Below are positions 1 through 7,517 of a stretch of DNA of 64,000 bases, in pieces. Location of the stretch: the NCBI RefSeq assembly GCF_014274465.1, contig NZ_CP060394.1:124001-188000 (forward strand), read 5' to 3'. This DNA is from Alloacidobacterium dinghuense (GTDB lineage Bacteria; Acidobacteriota; Terriglobia; Terriglobales; Acidobacteriaceae). The translations under genes and the position numbers were made by a program. Position 1 is the first letter of the stretch; each line of letters starts with the position of its first letter. The notes beneath the pieces were generated by a model. That model ran no database searches. It worked only from the letters and a program-made list of their open reading frames with translations, and was not told the origin of the DNA.

Positions 1-136
1 TGGCGGTCTTCTTCAGAGCTTCCGTGTCATAGCGGACGTAGAGCGCTCCTGCACATTTGGGGCAAACGGTCTCGTATTTGTTGGCTGAGATTTGATTTTG
101 GCAGCGGGAGCATTCCAGGTACGCAATTGCGGGCAT
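1..136 (-). CDS. Threonine synthase-like protein, N-terminal fragment (runs off left edge)
   Basis: Only the first 45 codons lie in the window. They start at an ATG (positions 136-134) and read MPAIAYLECSRCQNQIS. Two CxxC pairs (LECSRC and CPKC) form a small rubredoxin-like zinc ribbon, followed by ALYVRYD. Threonine synthases of the ThrC type in many Acidobacteria and other bacteria begin with this kind of ribbon before the PLP-dependent fold, so a role in making threonine from O-phosphohomoserine is the best guess. The catalytic part is outside the window. Another PLP enzyme with the same ribbon cannot be excluded. Confidence 0.55.
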   Translation of the reverse strand, partial: MPAIAYLECSRCQNQISANKYETVCPKCAGALYVRYDTEALKKTA

Positions 137-243
137 GAATTCAGAGTAAATGAAGACTTTGATTTGTTATCGATGGGGGCGCAGGCACTTCCGGATCGAT
201 GGCTGCTGCTGTTCGCGTGGCCTCGATCCGAGTGTAGAGGTGG

Positions 244-2025
244 TTATGGATGAGGCGTGTTTGCCTGTTTCTGTGTCTGGGGCGTTGTCTGTTGTTGTGT
301 TTGCGGCTTGGCGGATGACGTGTTGTCGTCATCGCTGTTGTCGTCCTGATCTTGCCTGGCGCTGTGCGGCGGCTCGAAGGGCTGCTTGATGCCTTTTTCG
401 GCGGCGGCTTTGGTGTCGGGCTGGCCGTCGCGAACGGTGAGCGCGGTTTTGTATTCGACCAGGGCTTCGTCGCGCTCTTCACGGATGTCGTGAATGCGGC
501 CGAGGTAGATGTGCGACCAGGCGAGAATGCGTGGGTCTTTGGAGAGGCGGAGGGTTTCGTTGAAGCTCTTTTCGGCATCGTCCATGCGCCCCTGCATGAC
601 GCTGGTGAGGGCGAGGATGTAGTCGGCGCGGCCAGGATCGGGCGTGTGCTCGGCTAAGGCTTGCTGGGCAAGCTTTTCCGCTCCGGCGGCGTCGCCCTGG
701 TGCAATTTGATCTCGGCGAGATCGAGACCGTGCGGCGTGCGGGTGGCGTGGCGGATGACGTCGGAGTCGCCTTCTTCGGCGAAGTGGATGTCGCGGGCGC
801 GGTGGGTCTGCTGGTCGATGTCCATGCCATAGACCATGGGGCCGATGGCTTCCTTGAGGCTGTCTGGCGTGCGCTCGAAGGCAATGAGCTGGTCGTAGAA
901 ATATTGAGTGAGGACGAAGCCTGCGACCATGCTCTGGTTCACTGCTTTCTGACGGACGGCGGCGATTTGCTGCAGCGATGCATTGTGCTTTTGCGTTTCG
1001 CGCTCGAGGTCGTTGCGGCGCACATCGTCGGGAATTTTGTATTCGGCGACGTCGGTGTCCATGGTGCGAGCTTCAATGGCGCGGATGAGGCACTCGATGA
1101 CGAGCGAGACGACATCGCTGCGGTACTGGAAGTCGAGAGGCGCGTCGCGCACGGCTTTGAGGATGGGCAGCAGGCGGTCCATGGCGCTGGCGCGCGAGTA
1201 GAGCAGCGGCTCGATCTCATAGTGGAGATACGTGTGACGCGCTTCCTGCATGTGGATGGCGCCGTTCACGGGCGAGGCGACCACGACATAATCAGGGCCA
1301 TAGACGCGGGCGTTGGTTTCCGCGGGCGAGAGCAGCGGCTCAAGCACGACGAGGAAACGGCTGCCGCTGTAGGTGCTGGCCGGCATCTTGAGGTAGACGT
1401 TGGTGGTGACGATCATACGCGTAAGCGGATCGTGCAGTTTGGCTACTTCATCTTCATACGCAGTGTGGTTTGCGATCCAGATGAGGTGAAGCTGGGTGGC
1501 GTCGACGAAGGCGTGCAGCAAGGGCAGCATGTCGATGACCTGGGTTGAGTCAGGGGGCATGTCGTCCTGATCGACGCTGAGGGCGAGCTCGGGCGGCGGG
1601 GTGAGATAGAGCGCGAGCGAGACGTACTGCGCGAGGTCACGGCTGGCGTCGCCGAGGCGATGCTGGCTGATGTAGACGCAGAGCTTGTCGCGGGCGTCGC
1701 GGGATGCTTCAGACTGCTGCATGGCCTGGTTGACCTGGTCGCGGATGCGGGCGCGGACGGGGTCGGATTCGGCGAGGCCGTTGTCATAGCCGCAGGCGTT
1801 GAGGGCGACGGCGACATCGAAGAGCGCTTCACTGGTCTGGAGGCTCACAGTCGGGCCGGCGGGATCGACGAGCGCGGGCGGCTTTTCTTCGCGCGGCTGC
1901 AGTTTTGGCTGCTGTTGCTTTGCCGGTAGATTGGCGGATGGTTGTTGCGCAACTGCCGGGAGCAGGCTCGAAGCGAAGAGTGTGGCGATGACGATGGAAG
2001 TGCGCAGATTCAGGCAGAACGGCAT
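244..2025 (-). CDS. Secreted TPR-containing protein of unknown function
   Basis: The 593-residue protein starts with a clear Sec signal peptide (hydrophobic stretch ending near LLPAVAQQ). A long helical region without a recognised domain follows. Residues about 440-545 contain tetratricopeptide-like repeats (LHQGDAAGAEKLAQQAL, MQGRMDDAEKSFNETL, then a third). The C-terminal 45 residues are Gln/Thr/Pro-rich and low complexity. TPRs usually mediate protein-protein contacts, so a periplasmic scaffold is plausible but not shown. The ribosome site upstream of 2025 is weak. A long open frame on the opposite strand (661-1548) is a GC-composition shadow. Confidence 0.75.
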   Translation of the reverse strand: MPFCLNLRTSIVIATLFASSLLPAVAQQPSANLPAKQQQPKLQPREEKPPALVDPAGPTVSLQTSEALFDVAVALNACGYDNGLAESDPVRARIRDQVNQAMQQSEASRDARDKLCVYISQHRLGDASRDLAQYVSLALYLTPPPELALSVDQDDMPPDSTQVIDMLPLLHAFVDATQLHLIWIANHTAYEDEVAKLHDPLTRMIVTTNVYLKMPASTYSGSRFLVVLEPLLSPAETNARVYGPDYVVVASPVNGAIHMQEARHTYLHYEIEPLLYSRASAMDRLLPILKAVRDAPLDFQYRSDVVSLVIECLIRAIEARTMDTDVAEYKIPDDVRRNDLERETQKHNASLQQIAAVRQKAVNQSMVAGFVLTQYFYDQLIAFERTPDSLKEAIGPMVYGMDIDQQTHRARDIHFAEEGDSDVIRHATRTPHGLDLAEIKLHQGDAAGAEKLAQQALAEHTPDPGRADYILALTSVMQGRMDDAEKSFNETLRLSKDPRILAWSHIYLGRIHDIREERDEALVEYKTALTVRDGQPDTKAAAEKGIKQPFEPPHSARQDQDDNSDDDNTSSAKPQTQQQTTPQTQKQANTPHP

Positions 2026-2109
2026 TTGCTGGGATTTCTCTTTTGAAAGTCTATTGAAGCGCGTTTGTGGTGGTCAATTGTTGCTTTGTCTGCTTTGCGC
2101 GGAGAGGGG

Positions 2110-2175
2110 CGTGGGTGGGGTTCGTGCTTTCCCACCCTGACTGCGTCAGGATGGGGCACCCCTTTTTTGTGCCGA
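2110..2175. repeat. Intergenic palindromic element, possible dispersed repeat
   Basis: The 172-bp gap between two minus-strand genes holds a compact dyad, CCTGAC-TGC-GTCAGG (2136-2150), flanked by G/C-rich runs that can pair with each other (GGGTGGG near 2114 with CCCACCC near 2131). A T6 run lies at 2163-2168. Short palindromes of this style are often dispersed in Terriglobia genomes. No second copy was found in this window, so the repeat status is inference. It could equally act as a weak terminator for the permease gene. Confidence 0.3.
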
Positions 2176-2197
2176 TCGATGCAATCGTTAAGGATCG

Positions 2198-3520
2198 TCA
2201 ATCGCCGCTTGGGGCGAGGGCGGATTCGGTGATGGTTTTGTGGCCCCAGCGTTTGCGGGAGAACCAATAGAAGATGGGACCGGCGAGGGCGATGAGAAAT
2301 CCAAAGAGCAGCGCGGGCATGTGCGCCATGCGTTCGTCACGCGCGGAGTACATGACGTAGCCGATCAGCAGGGCCGGTGGGATTCCGAGGGTGCAGGCCA
2401 TGAAGAGGTTGCCGGCGCGGAAGGGACGCGGGAGGTCCGGTTCTTTGAATCGCAGGACGGCTAAGGCGATGAATTCGAGCAGGAGACTGCTGCCGTAGAG
2501 GATGAGGTCGATCGAGATGAGTTCTTCGAAGCGAAAGCCGAGGGCTGCGGCCCAGAACATGCCACAGACGATGATGGCTGCCCAAGGGACTCCGCGCTTG
2601 TTTTTGAGGGCCAGCCATGCGGGGAGCATGCCATCCTGCGCGAGCACCATGGGCAGGCGGGTGTAAGACATGACGAGCGCGTTGAACATGCCGAGGCCGC
2701 TGATCGTGCCGCAGAGCACTACGGCTGCGGCGAGCAGCGGACCGCCAAGAGAACGCGCGGTGTCCGTCCATGATCCGGTGGTGAATTGGTTGACGGGTAT
2801 TCCGGCATAGGCGATGGCGACAACGGGAAGGACGTAAGAGATAGCTACCAGCGCGGCTGCGGCGAGCATGGCCAGCGGGTAGTTACGGCGCGGGTTCTCG
2901 ACTTCTCCTGCGACAGTGGAAGCGTTGTCCCACCCCATGTAGTTCCACAGCGCGACGATGACGGCGGTGCTGATGCTGCCACCGGTGAAGGAACCGATGT
3001 GGTTGTGCCAGTGCGGTCCGTGGAAGAAGCTGAGAACGATAAGAACGACGAAGGGCGCGAGCAGCAGGATGAAGAGCGTGACAGAACCTTCGCCGACGGC
3101 GGGAGCTCCACAGAGATTCCACAGGCAGCAAGCGGCGACCAGCGCTATTTCCCATGCTATGCCGCGCGATCCCGCGGTCCATGCGGGGAAAAGCTTGCCG
3201 AGATAGAGAACGAAGAGCGTGGGGTAGATGGCCATGTCGAAAATGCTGGCCGTGAGCGAGAGCCATGCTTCCTGATATCCCCAGAACGGGCCCATGGCAC
3301 GGCGTACCCAGACATAGAATCCGCCTTCGGCGGGGATGGCGCTGGTGAGTTCGCCCAACATGAGCGCGGTGGGAAAGCTCCAGAGAAAAGGGAAGAGCAG
3401 GAGGATAAGGAGCGCTTTTGTGTAGCCTGCTCCGCCGAGGATGTCCTCAATGCCGTAGGGGCCGCCGGAGACCATGAAGTAGGTGGCGGCGATGAGCGGC
3501 ACGAGACGCATGCGGCGCAT
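2198..3520 (-). CDS. APC-superfamily amino acid/polyamine permease
   Basis: 440 residues with about twelve hydrophobic helices. The N-terminus (LVPLIAATYFMVSGGPYGIE, first helix with the glycine-rich unwound stretch) and the following GGAGY and ELTSAIPAEGGFYVWVRRA segments match the amino acid-polyamine-organocation superfamily. The protein would be an inner-membrane importer or exchanger of amino acids or polyamines; the substrate is not readable. The start is uncertain: ATG at 3520 has no good ribosome site and a second Met follows three codons later. It stands alone, with no enzyme or binding protein nearby to suggest the substrate. Confidence 0.82.
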   Translation of the reverse strand: MRRMRLVPLIAATYFMVSGGPYGIEDILGGAGYTKALLILLLFPFLWSFPTALMLGELTSAIPAEGGFYVWVRRAMGPFWGYQEAWLSLTASIFDMAIYPTLFVLYLGKLFPAWTAGSRGIAWEIALVAACCLWNLCGAPAVGEGSVTLFILLLAPFVVLIVLSFFHGPHWHNHIGSFTGGSISTAVIVALWNYMGWDNASTVAGEVENPRRNYPLAMLAAAALVAISYVLPVVAIAYAGIPVNQFTTGSWTDTARSLGGPLLAAAVVLCGTISGLGMFNALVMSYTRLPMVLAQDGMLPAWLALKNKRGVPWAAIIVCGMFWAAALGFRFEELISIDLILYGSSLLLEFIALAVLRFKEPDLPRPFRAGNLFMACTLGIPPALLIGYVMYSARDERMAHMPALLFGFLIALAGPIFYWFSRKRWGHKTITESALAPSGD

Positions 3521-3620
3521 ACGAGGCTTGGGCGCCGGCAGTTTTATGACAGCGTTGACTTCAGGTTCCTCCCGGTGATCAGGGCGCTAAAGGAACTCTA
3601 AAAGAAATTCGGGGGAAATT

Positions 3621-3664
3621 TAGAAGAAAATGCGGCAGCTCATTGAATACATGAAACTGCCGCT
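3621..3664 (-). terminator. Intrinsic terminator of the stress-protein gene
   Basis: A hairpin pairs GCGGCAG (3633-3639) with CTGCCGC (3658-3664), with an inner TCAT/ATGA stem. On the minus strand it is followed by the T-rich stretch ATTTTCTTC. It begins 13 bp downstream of the stop codon at 3677. Confidence 0.65.
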
Positions 3665-3676
3665 TTTCACTGCCCG

Positions 3677-4567
3677 TCAGGATGCTTTTCGGCTTGAGGC
3701 GTCGGATCCGGCAAGGTAACCGGGATAGGTGCGTGAAAGGCGACCGAAGATGCGCACTCGCTCGCCCGGAATGTCGCTCCACGTGGCGGCTTCTGCAGTC
3801 GCCTCGTAACGGATGCGGCCGTTGTTTCGTTCAAGAATGCGCTCGGCATCGGCGAGACGTCCGGCTGCGTCGACAGAGACGATGGCTCCGCCCTGCTGCA
3901 GCGATCCAACCAACGATCGCGCATTGGATTGCGTGACGCCCATTCCGGAAAAGGCGCTTTCAAAGGCCGAGCCTGAATAGGCGTATTCGTAGTTGTCTGG
4001 ATATGTCGCCAGATGGCCTTCGCCTGTGCCGAAGTTCATGCTGGTTTCGCTGGCGACTCCTTTGCTCCGGCCTTCTTTTGCCTCTTCGCCGTAGAAGAAG
4101 TGTTTCAGCTTCTGCCACCAGCCCTCGTCGTGCTCATGGGCTTCGTGAAAGCCACCGGTCGCGGGAAGCGGGTCTGCTACTGTTGGCGCTTTGCCGGTTG
4201 CTGTGGTTGATTGGTGGTGCGGGATGTCGGAGCCGGGAATGGGTCCCGGACGGCCTGCTCCGCTGATGACGCTCCCCGAGCCGGTGGAAAGGCCAGCGGG
4301 TGTGACGGCGCGCGTGTCTGAAGCGGGTCCTGAACCGACGGTGTCTGATTCGATCGGGTTGTGAACTGTTCTGCTGCCGACCTCGTCCATCTCACGCGCT
4401 GCGGCAACACGCGTACGTGCCGTGCTATTGCGAAATGCAGCTCCCATCTGGCGCGGTTCAAAGCCCTCGGCGAGCAGATCGTCGAGCGCGCGCTGTGCGT
4501 TGGCGTTGTCTGAAAAGTAGGCAACGACCACCTCATTGCCAATGTTGCTGCGTGTTTCGGGAATCAT
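3677..4567 (-). CDS. YflT/GsiB-type general stress protein with two flanking half-domains
   Basis: 296 residues. Residues ~10-50 (EVVVAYFSDNANAQRALDDL, then GF.PRQMG) resemble the general-stress 17M/YflT-like alpha-beta domain. A second similar unit sits near residues 195-260 (SAFSGMGVTQSNARSLVGSL, then GGAIVSVDAAGRLADAERIL). Between them is a Gly/Ser/Pro-rich linker and an acidic-basic patch (EHDEGWWQKLKHFFYGEE). There is no signal peptide, so it is probably cytoplasmic. A GGAGG ribosome site lies 8 bases before ATG at 4567. It is transcribed alone and ends at a hairpin terminator. Function in stress protection is inferred from the family only. Confidence 0.6.
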   Translation of the reverse strand: MIPETRSNIGNEVVVAYFSDNANAQRALDDLLAEGFEPRQMGAAFRNSTARTRVAAAREMDEVGSRTVHNPIESDTVGSGPASDTRAVTPAGLSTGSGSVISGAGRPGPIPGSDIPHHQSTTATGKAPTVADPLPATGGFHEAHEHDEGWWQKLKHFFYGEEAKEGRSKGVASETSMNFGTGEGHLATYPDNYEYAYSGSAFESAFSGMGVTQSNARSLVGSLQQGGAIVSVDAAGRLADAERILERNNGRIRYEATAEAATWSDIPGERVRIFGRLSRTYPGYLAGSDASSRKAS

Positions 4568-4689
4568 GAAGGATACCTCCGCGTACTGAAATCGTGCGAG
4601 GCCATCTCAGACCTTCTTTCTGGTACGATGCAGGGCAATTTTGGTGGGAAAGCCGGAATGGTACTAAAACACGACGCGGAAAATGGTTG

Positions 4690-4741
4690 CCCACAGACCT
4701 GAAGCGCAATGGTTCCTATATAATCGGAAACGAAGAAGCCC
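4690..4741 (+). promoter_or_regulatory. Promoter of tRNA-Ser
   Basis: A perfect TATAAT (4719-4724, preceded by TA) lies 17 bases before the first tRNA base. No good -35 is visible at the standard distance (GACCTG at 4696-4701 is the nearest candidate), so recognition may depend mainly on the strong -10. Confidence 0.55.
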
Positions 4742-4834
4742 GGAGAGATGGCCGAGTGGCCGAAGGCGGCGGTTTGCTAAACCGTTATAGGGTCAAAAGC
4801 TCTATCGAGGGTTCGAATCCCTCTCTCTCCGCCA
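4742..4834 (+). tRNA. tRNA-Ser (anticodon GCT)
   Basis: The acceptor stem GGAGAGA pairs with TCTCTCC. The D-arm GCCGAGTGGCCGAAGGC is of serine type. The anticodon stem GCGGT/ACCGT encloses loop TTGCTAA (anticodon GCT, reading AGC/AGT). A long class II variable arm follows. The T-arm is GAGGG-TTCGAAT-CCCTC. The discriminator G and an encoded CCA (4832-4834) end the gene. Confidence 0.97.
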
Positions 4835-4854
4835 GACCTTTTCCCCGATACCCA

Positions 4855-5070
4855 TCAGGTGTAGTCATTCTTCCGGTCTACAGATTCTAAGCCCAAGGAG
4901 TATAGGTCGCTAAGGCTGCACCTGTGCTGTCCCTCTCCATCTGTGAGACGGTCTACAGACATTGCTGAACAGACAGTGCGATAACAACGGAGGCAGATTG
5001 AATCAATTGTGCCATCCTGATTCTGTCGATGGGTGAACCCAGTCTCGGCAGCGTTTTTTTTTCGTTTCAT
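4855..5070 (-). CDS. Small Cys/His-containing protein of unknown function
   Basis: A 71-residue product starting MKRKKNAAETGFTHRQ. It carries the segment NQDGTIDSICLRCYRTV followed later by GQHRCS, so a CxxC plus HxC set that could bind one zinc or act in redox chemistry. Small proteins with a DGT.DSIC..C..TV core are, to my knowledge, widespread and uncharacterised in Acidobacteria. The start is uncertain: in-frame alternatives are ATG at 5088 and TTG at 5130, and none has a strong ribosome site. The product would be cytoplasmic, with no signal peptide. Confidence 0.55.
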   Translation of the reverse strand: MKRKKNAAETGFTHRQNQDGTIDSICLRCYRTVCSAMSVDRLTDGEGQHRCSLSDLYSLGLESVDRKNDYT

Positions 5071-5164
5071 GGCAGCGTTGTCCCGCATGTATAAACCCAG
5101 AATCTTGGCTCCAGATGCGGCGGAGGGCAAGCGCCATAAGACGCCAAAGGACGGATTTGAGCGG

Positions 5165-5326
5165 TCAGGAAGAGCTGGGAATTACTTTGGATTGGGAATT
5201 CCTGTCTAACCATCGCTCTTCAATATTTCGAGCCAACAACCTTGTCCCGGGCAGGCCTACTCGTTGCGGACGATATCGCGCTGTGGTGTGAGTCTGCGGC
5301 GAAGGCGGCTCCGCGGTGATGCTCAT
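5165..5326 (-). CDS. 53-residue small protein with a consensus ribosome binding site
   Basis: Short frame MSITAEPPSPQTHTTARYRP and onward, Pro/Thr/Arg-rich, without a recognised domain or signal peptide. The reason to report it is the start region: AAGGAGG sits 8 bases upstream of ATG at 5326, a near-perfect Shine-Dalgarno match, better than that of most genes in the window. The frame can be extended upstream to 5401, but that start has no such site. It could be a true small protein or a leader peptide. Function unknown. Confidence 0.45.
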   Translation of the reverse strand: MSITAEPPSPQTHTTARYRPQRVGLPGTRLLARNIEERWLDRNSQSKVIPSSS

Positions 5327-5482
5327 ACGAGGTTCCTCCTTCACGTTCAGGCTATCGCAGCTTTTTGCTGAGAACCGCAGTGAAGGCATTGCGCAATTCA
5401 CGGTGCGAACAATATTCTTCGGATGACAATTGCGTTGGCGATTCTGATAGCCACGCTACAGCTTCCACGTTAGGTTCGCGAC

Positions 5483-7180
5483 ATGTCCCAGTCTCCAAAC
5501 ACATCCGCGCCGCAGCAGGTGACGCCTCTGCTTGCGTTGGCCACTAAGTTGCTTGAGGCCGGCCGACCAGCCGATGCGATTGCGCCATTACGCGATGCAG
5601 CGCGGCTGGAGCCGTTCAATCCCGTCATCCAGCACGATCTCGGCCTCGCCTGTCTCGAGGTTGGCCGCGTGCCGGATGCCATCGCGGCATTACAGCTGGC
5701 CGTCGCCTGCAACCCGCGCTACACCGATGCCTATTTCCGCCTGGGAATCGCCCTGGAGAAGCTGGGCGACATTGGCGGGGCAATCGTTGCATACGACCGC
5801 GCCACTGCGCTGCGCCCGTCGCTGACCGAGGCGTGGTTCCGCGCCGGCGCCCTGGTGTACACGCTGGGCCACCGCGATGAGGCGATCGGCTGTTTCCGCC
5901 GCGCGGCGGCAACCGGAGGTACGACCAGCTTCGGCCGCCTTGGCAAGGCGCGCGCGCTGCTGACCGAGGATCGCAATCAGGAGGCCGAACAGGTGTTGCG
6001 ACAGACGGTGGCGCGCGATCCGAGGAACCCCATGGCGCATGACCTGCTGGGCAATCTGCTCACTGAGTTCGGCCGTTTCGACGAGGCCCGCGAATGCTTC
6101 CAACGCGCGATCACGATTGCGCCGCTGCTGGCGGGAAGCTACTACGAACTGGTCCGGTGCCGCCCTGTTACGAGCGATGACAACGGTCTGCTTCAACGGA
6201 TGCAAGACGCCCTGGCCACGCCAGGTTTGGAAGCGGCGCAACGCTTGCGGCTTCACCTCGCCATTGGCAAGGCGGCGGAGGATCTTGGCGACTACGCCGT
6301 GGCCATGCAGCATTTCGACGCCGGAGATGCTGTGCGCCGGGGCTTTGTGTCGTTCGACTCGGCGGCGTTCTCGATCGAGATCGACCGCCTGATTGCCCGC
6401 TTTACACCCGAGTTGATCGCGCGGGCGCCTGAACTCGGAAGCAGCGATGCGACGCCGGTGCTGATCGTTGGCATGCCGCGATCCGGCACAACTCTCGTCG
6501 AGCAGATCGTCTCCAGCCATCCAGAGGCCGGGGCCTGCGGCGAACTGCATTTCTGGAACCAGCATGGTGCGGCGTGGCACCGCTCTGGGGCTGCCGTCAA
6601 CGAGACGGCGTTCCTGGCCAAGGCGGCGGCAGACTATCTCGGCTTGTTACACGCGATCGCACCGAAGGTGGCGCGAGTGACCGACAAGATGCCGTTCAAC
6701 TTCCTCTGGGCGGGGCTGATCCACATGGCATTCCCGCGCGCAACCATTATTCATTGCCGACGCGCTGCAGTCGACACGGCGCTGTCGATCCATCAAACGC
6801 ATTTCCATCCGGGCCTGGCGTTTCCGACCGGAGGCGCCGAACTGGTCGCGTATTTCCGCAACTACCAGCGGCTCACAGACCATTGGCGGAGCGTGCTGCC
6901 GGCGGATCGTTTCATCGAGGTCGATTACGAGGAGCTGACCCGCGCGCCCGAACCAGTCATCCGGCGGATCATCGCGGCCTGCGGCCTGGCGTGGCACGAG
7001 GCGTGTCTGCGCCCCGAATGCAATCCGCGGGCTGTGAATACGCCCAGCAAGTGGCAGGCACGGCAGCCGATCTTTCGCACGTCCGTCGGGCGCTGGCGAC
7101 GCTATGAACCCTGGCTGGGGCCACTACGGGCGCTCGTCGACGACGCGCCGGAACTGGATGCGGGTATCGCCCAATCGTGA
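5483..7180 (+). CDS. TPR-repeat sulfotransferase
   Basis: 565 residues. The N-terminal ~270 residues are about six tetratricopeptide units (LLEAGRPADAIAPLRDAARL, ALEKLGDIGGAIVAYDRATA and so on). From residue ~330 comes a P-loop sulfotransferase domain. VLIVGMPRSGTTLVEQIVSS is the PAPS 5'-phosphosulfate loop, and IIHCRRAAVDTALSIHQTHF fits the 3'-phosphate-binding region. Known members transfer sulfate from PAPS to protein, sugar or small-molecule acceptors; the acceptor here is unknown. There is no signal peptide. Codon choice is more GC-biased than in neighbours and the nearest-looking relatives are proteobacterial in style, which hints at transfer. It lies upstream of and parallel to the phosphoesterase gene. 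Confidence 0.85.
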   Translation: MSQSPNTSAPQQVTPLLALATKLLEAGRPADAIAPLRDAARLEPFNPVIQHDLGLACLEVGRVPDAIAALQLAVACNPRYTDAYFRLGIALEKLGDIGGAIVAYDRATALRPSLTEAWFRAGALVYTLGHRDEAIGCFRRAAATGGTTSFGRLGKARALLTEDRNQEAEQVLRQTVARDPRNPMAHDLLGNLLTEFGRFDEARECFQRAITIAPLLAGSYYELVRCRPVTSDDNGLLQRMQDALATPGLEAAQRLRLHLAIGKAAEDLGDYAVAMQHFDAGDAVRRGFVSFDSAAFSIEIDRLIARFTPELIARAPELGSSDATPVLIVGMPRSGTTLVEQIVSSHPEAGACGELHFWNQHGAAWHRSGAAVNETAFLAKAAADYLGLLHAIAPKVARVTDKMPFNFLWAGLIHMAFPRATIIHCRRAAVDTALSIHQTHFHPGLAFPTGGAELVAYFRNYQRLTDHWRSVLPADRFIEVDYEELTRAPEPVIRRIIAACGLAWHEACLRPECNPRAVNTPSKWQARQPIFRTSVGRWRRYEPWLGPLRALVDDAPELDAGIAQS

Positions 7181-7307
7181 TTAGACTGAGCAGCCCACCT
7201 CACCGGAAATTCACGAAGACAACGCCCACGCGCAAAGACAGCCGGTCAACCGGGCCATGGCGTGCGAGCGACCCTGCATATACCTGCCTCGCAATCAGAT
7301 GACAAAA

Positions 7308-7325
7308 CTGTAATCTTGCCGTCAC
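7308..7325 (+). promoter_or_regulatory. Candidate Pho box in the 337-bp gap before the phosphoesterase gene
   Basis: CTGTAAT-CTTG-CCGTCAC fits the PhoB site layout of two 7-bp direct repeats (consensus CTGTCAT) separated by 4 bp, with 6/7 and 5/7 matches. It lies 193 bp upstream of the ATG at 7518, whose product has a phosphoesterase domain. The rest of the gap (7181-7517) shows no gene or other clear signal. Short motifs of this degeneracy can occur by chance. Confidence 0.35.
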
Positions 7326-7517
7326 GCTCCCGTGCGGCGCGCAATCTAATCTCGCTTCCAGCGTAGTTCGTCCGCGCTGATCGTCATAAGTCCATTACAG
7401 ATCGTCTGCAAAGATTCGTGACCGCGATGTCCAGGGGCGCTGGTCGTATCTTCACCCCGATATCGCACGGTCGATCCCGGTTGTGTAACCAGAAAAACCT
7501 ACAGAGGAGAACGGTCC

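Noticed and set aside
661-1548. 295-codon plus-strand frame over the TPR gene
   Set aside because: It is antisense to a gene with a signal peptide and TPRs. Composition (Gly/Val/Asp/Ala-rich without domains) fits a high-GC shadow.
4742-4834. tRNA-Ser as an integration (att) site for an island
   Set aside because: No second copy of the tRNA 3' end and no integrase were found within the window.
5690-6580. 296-codon minus-strand frame over the sulfotransferase
   Set aside because: The plus strand encodes recognisable TPRs and a PAPS loop. The antisense frame has no motif or start signal.
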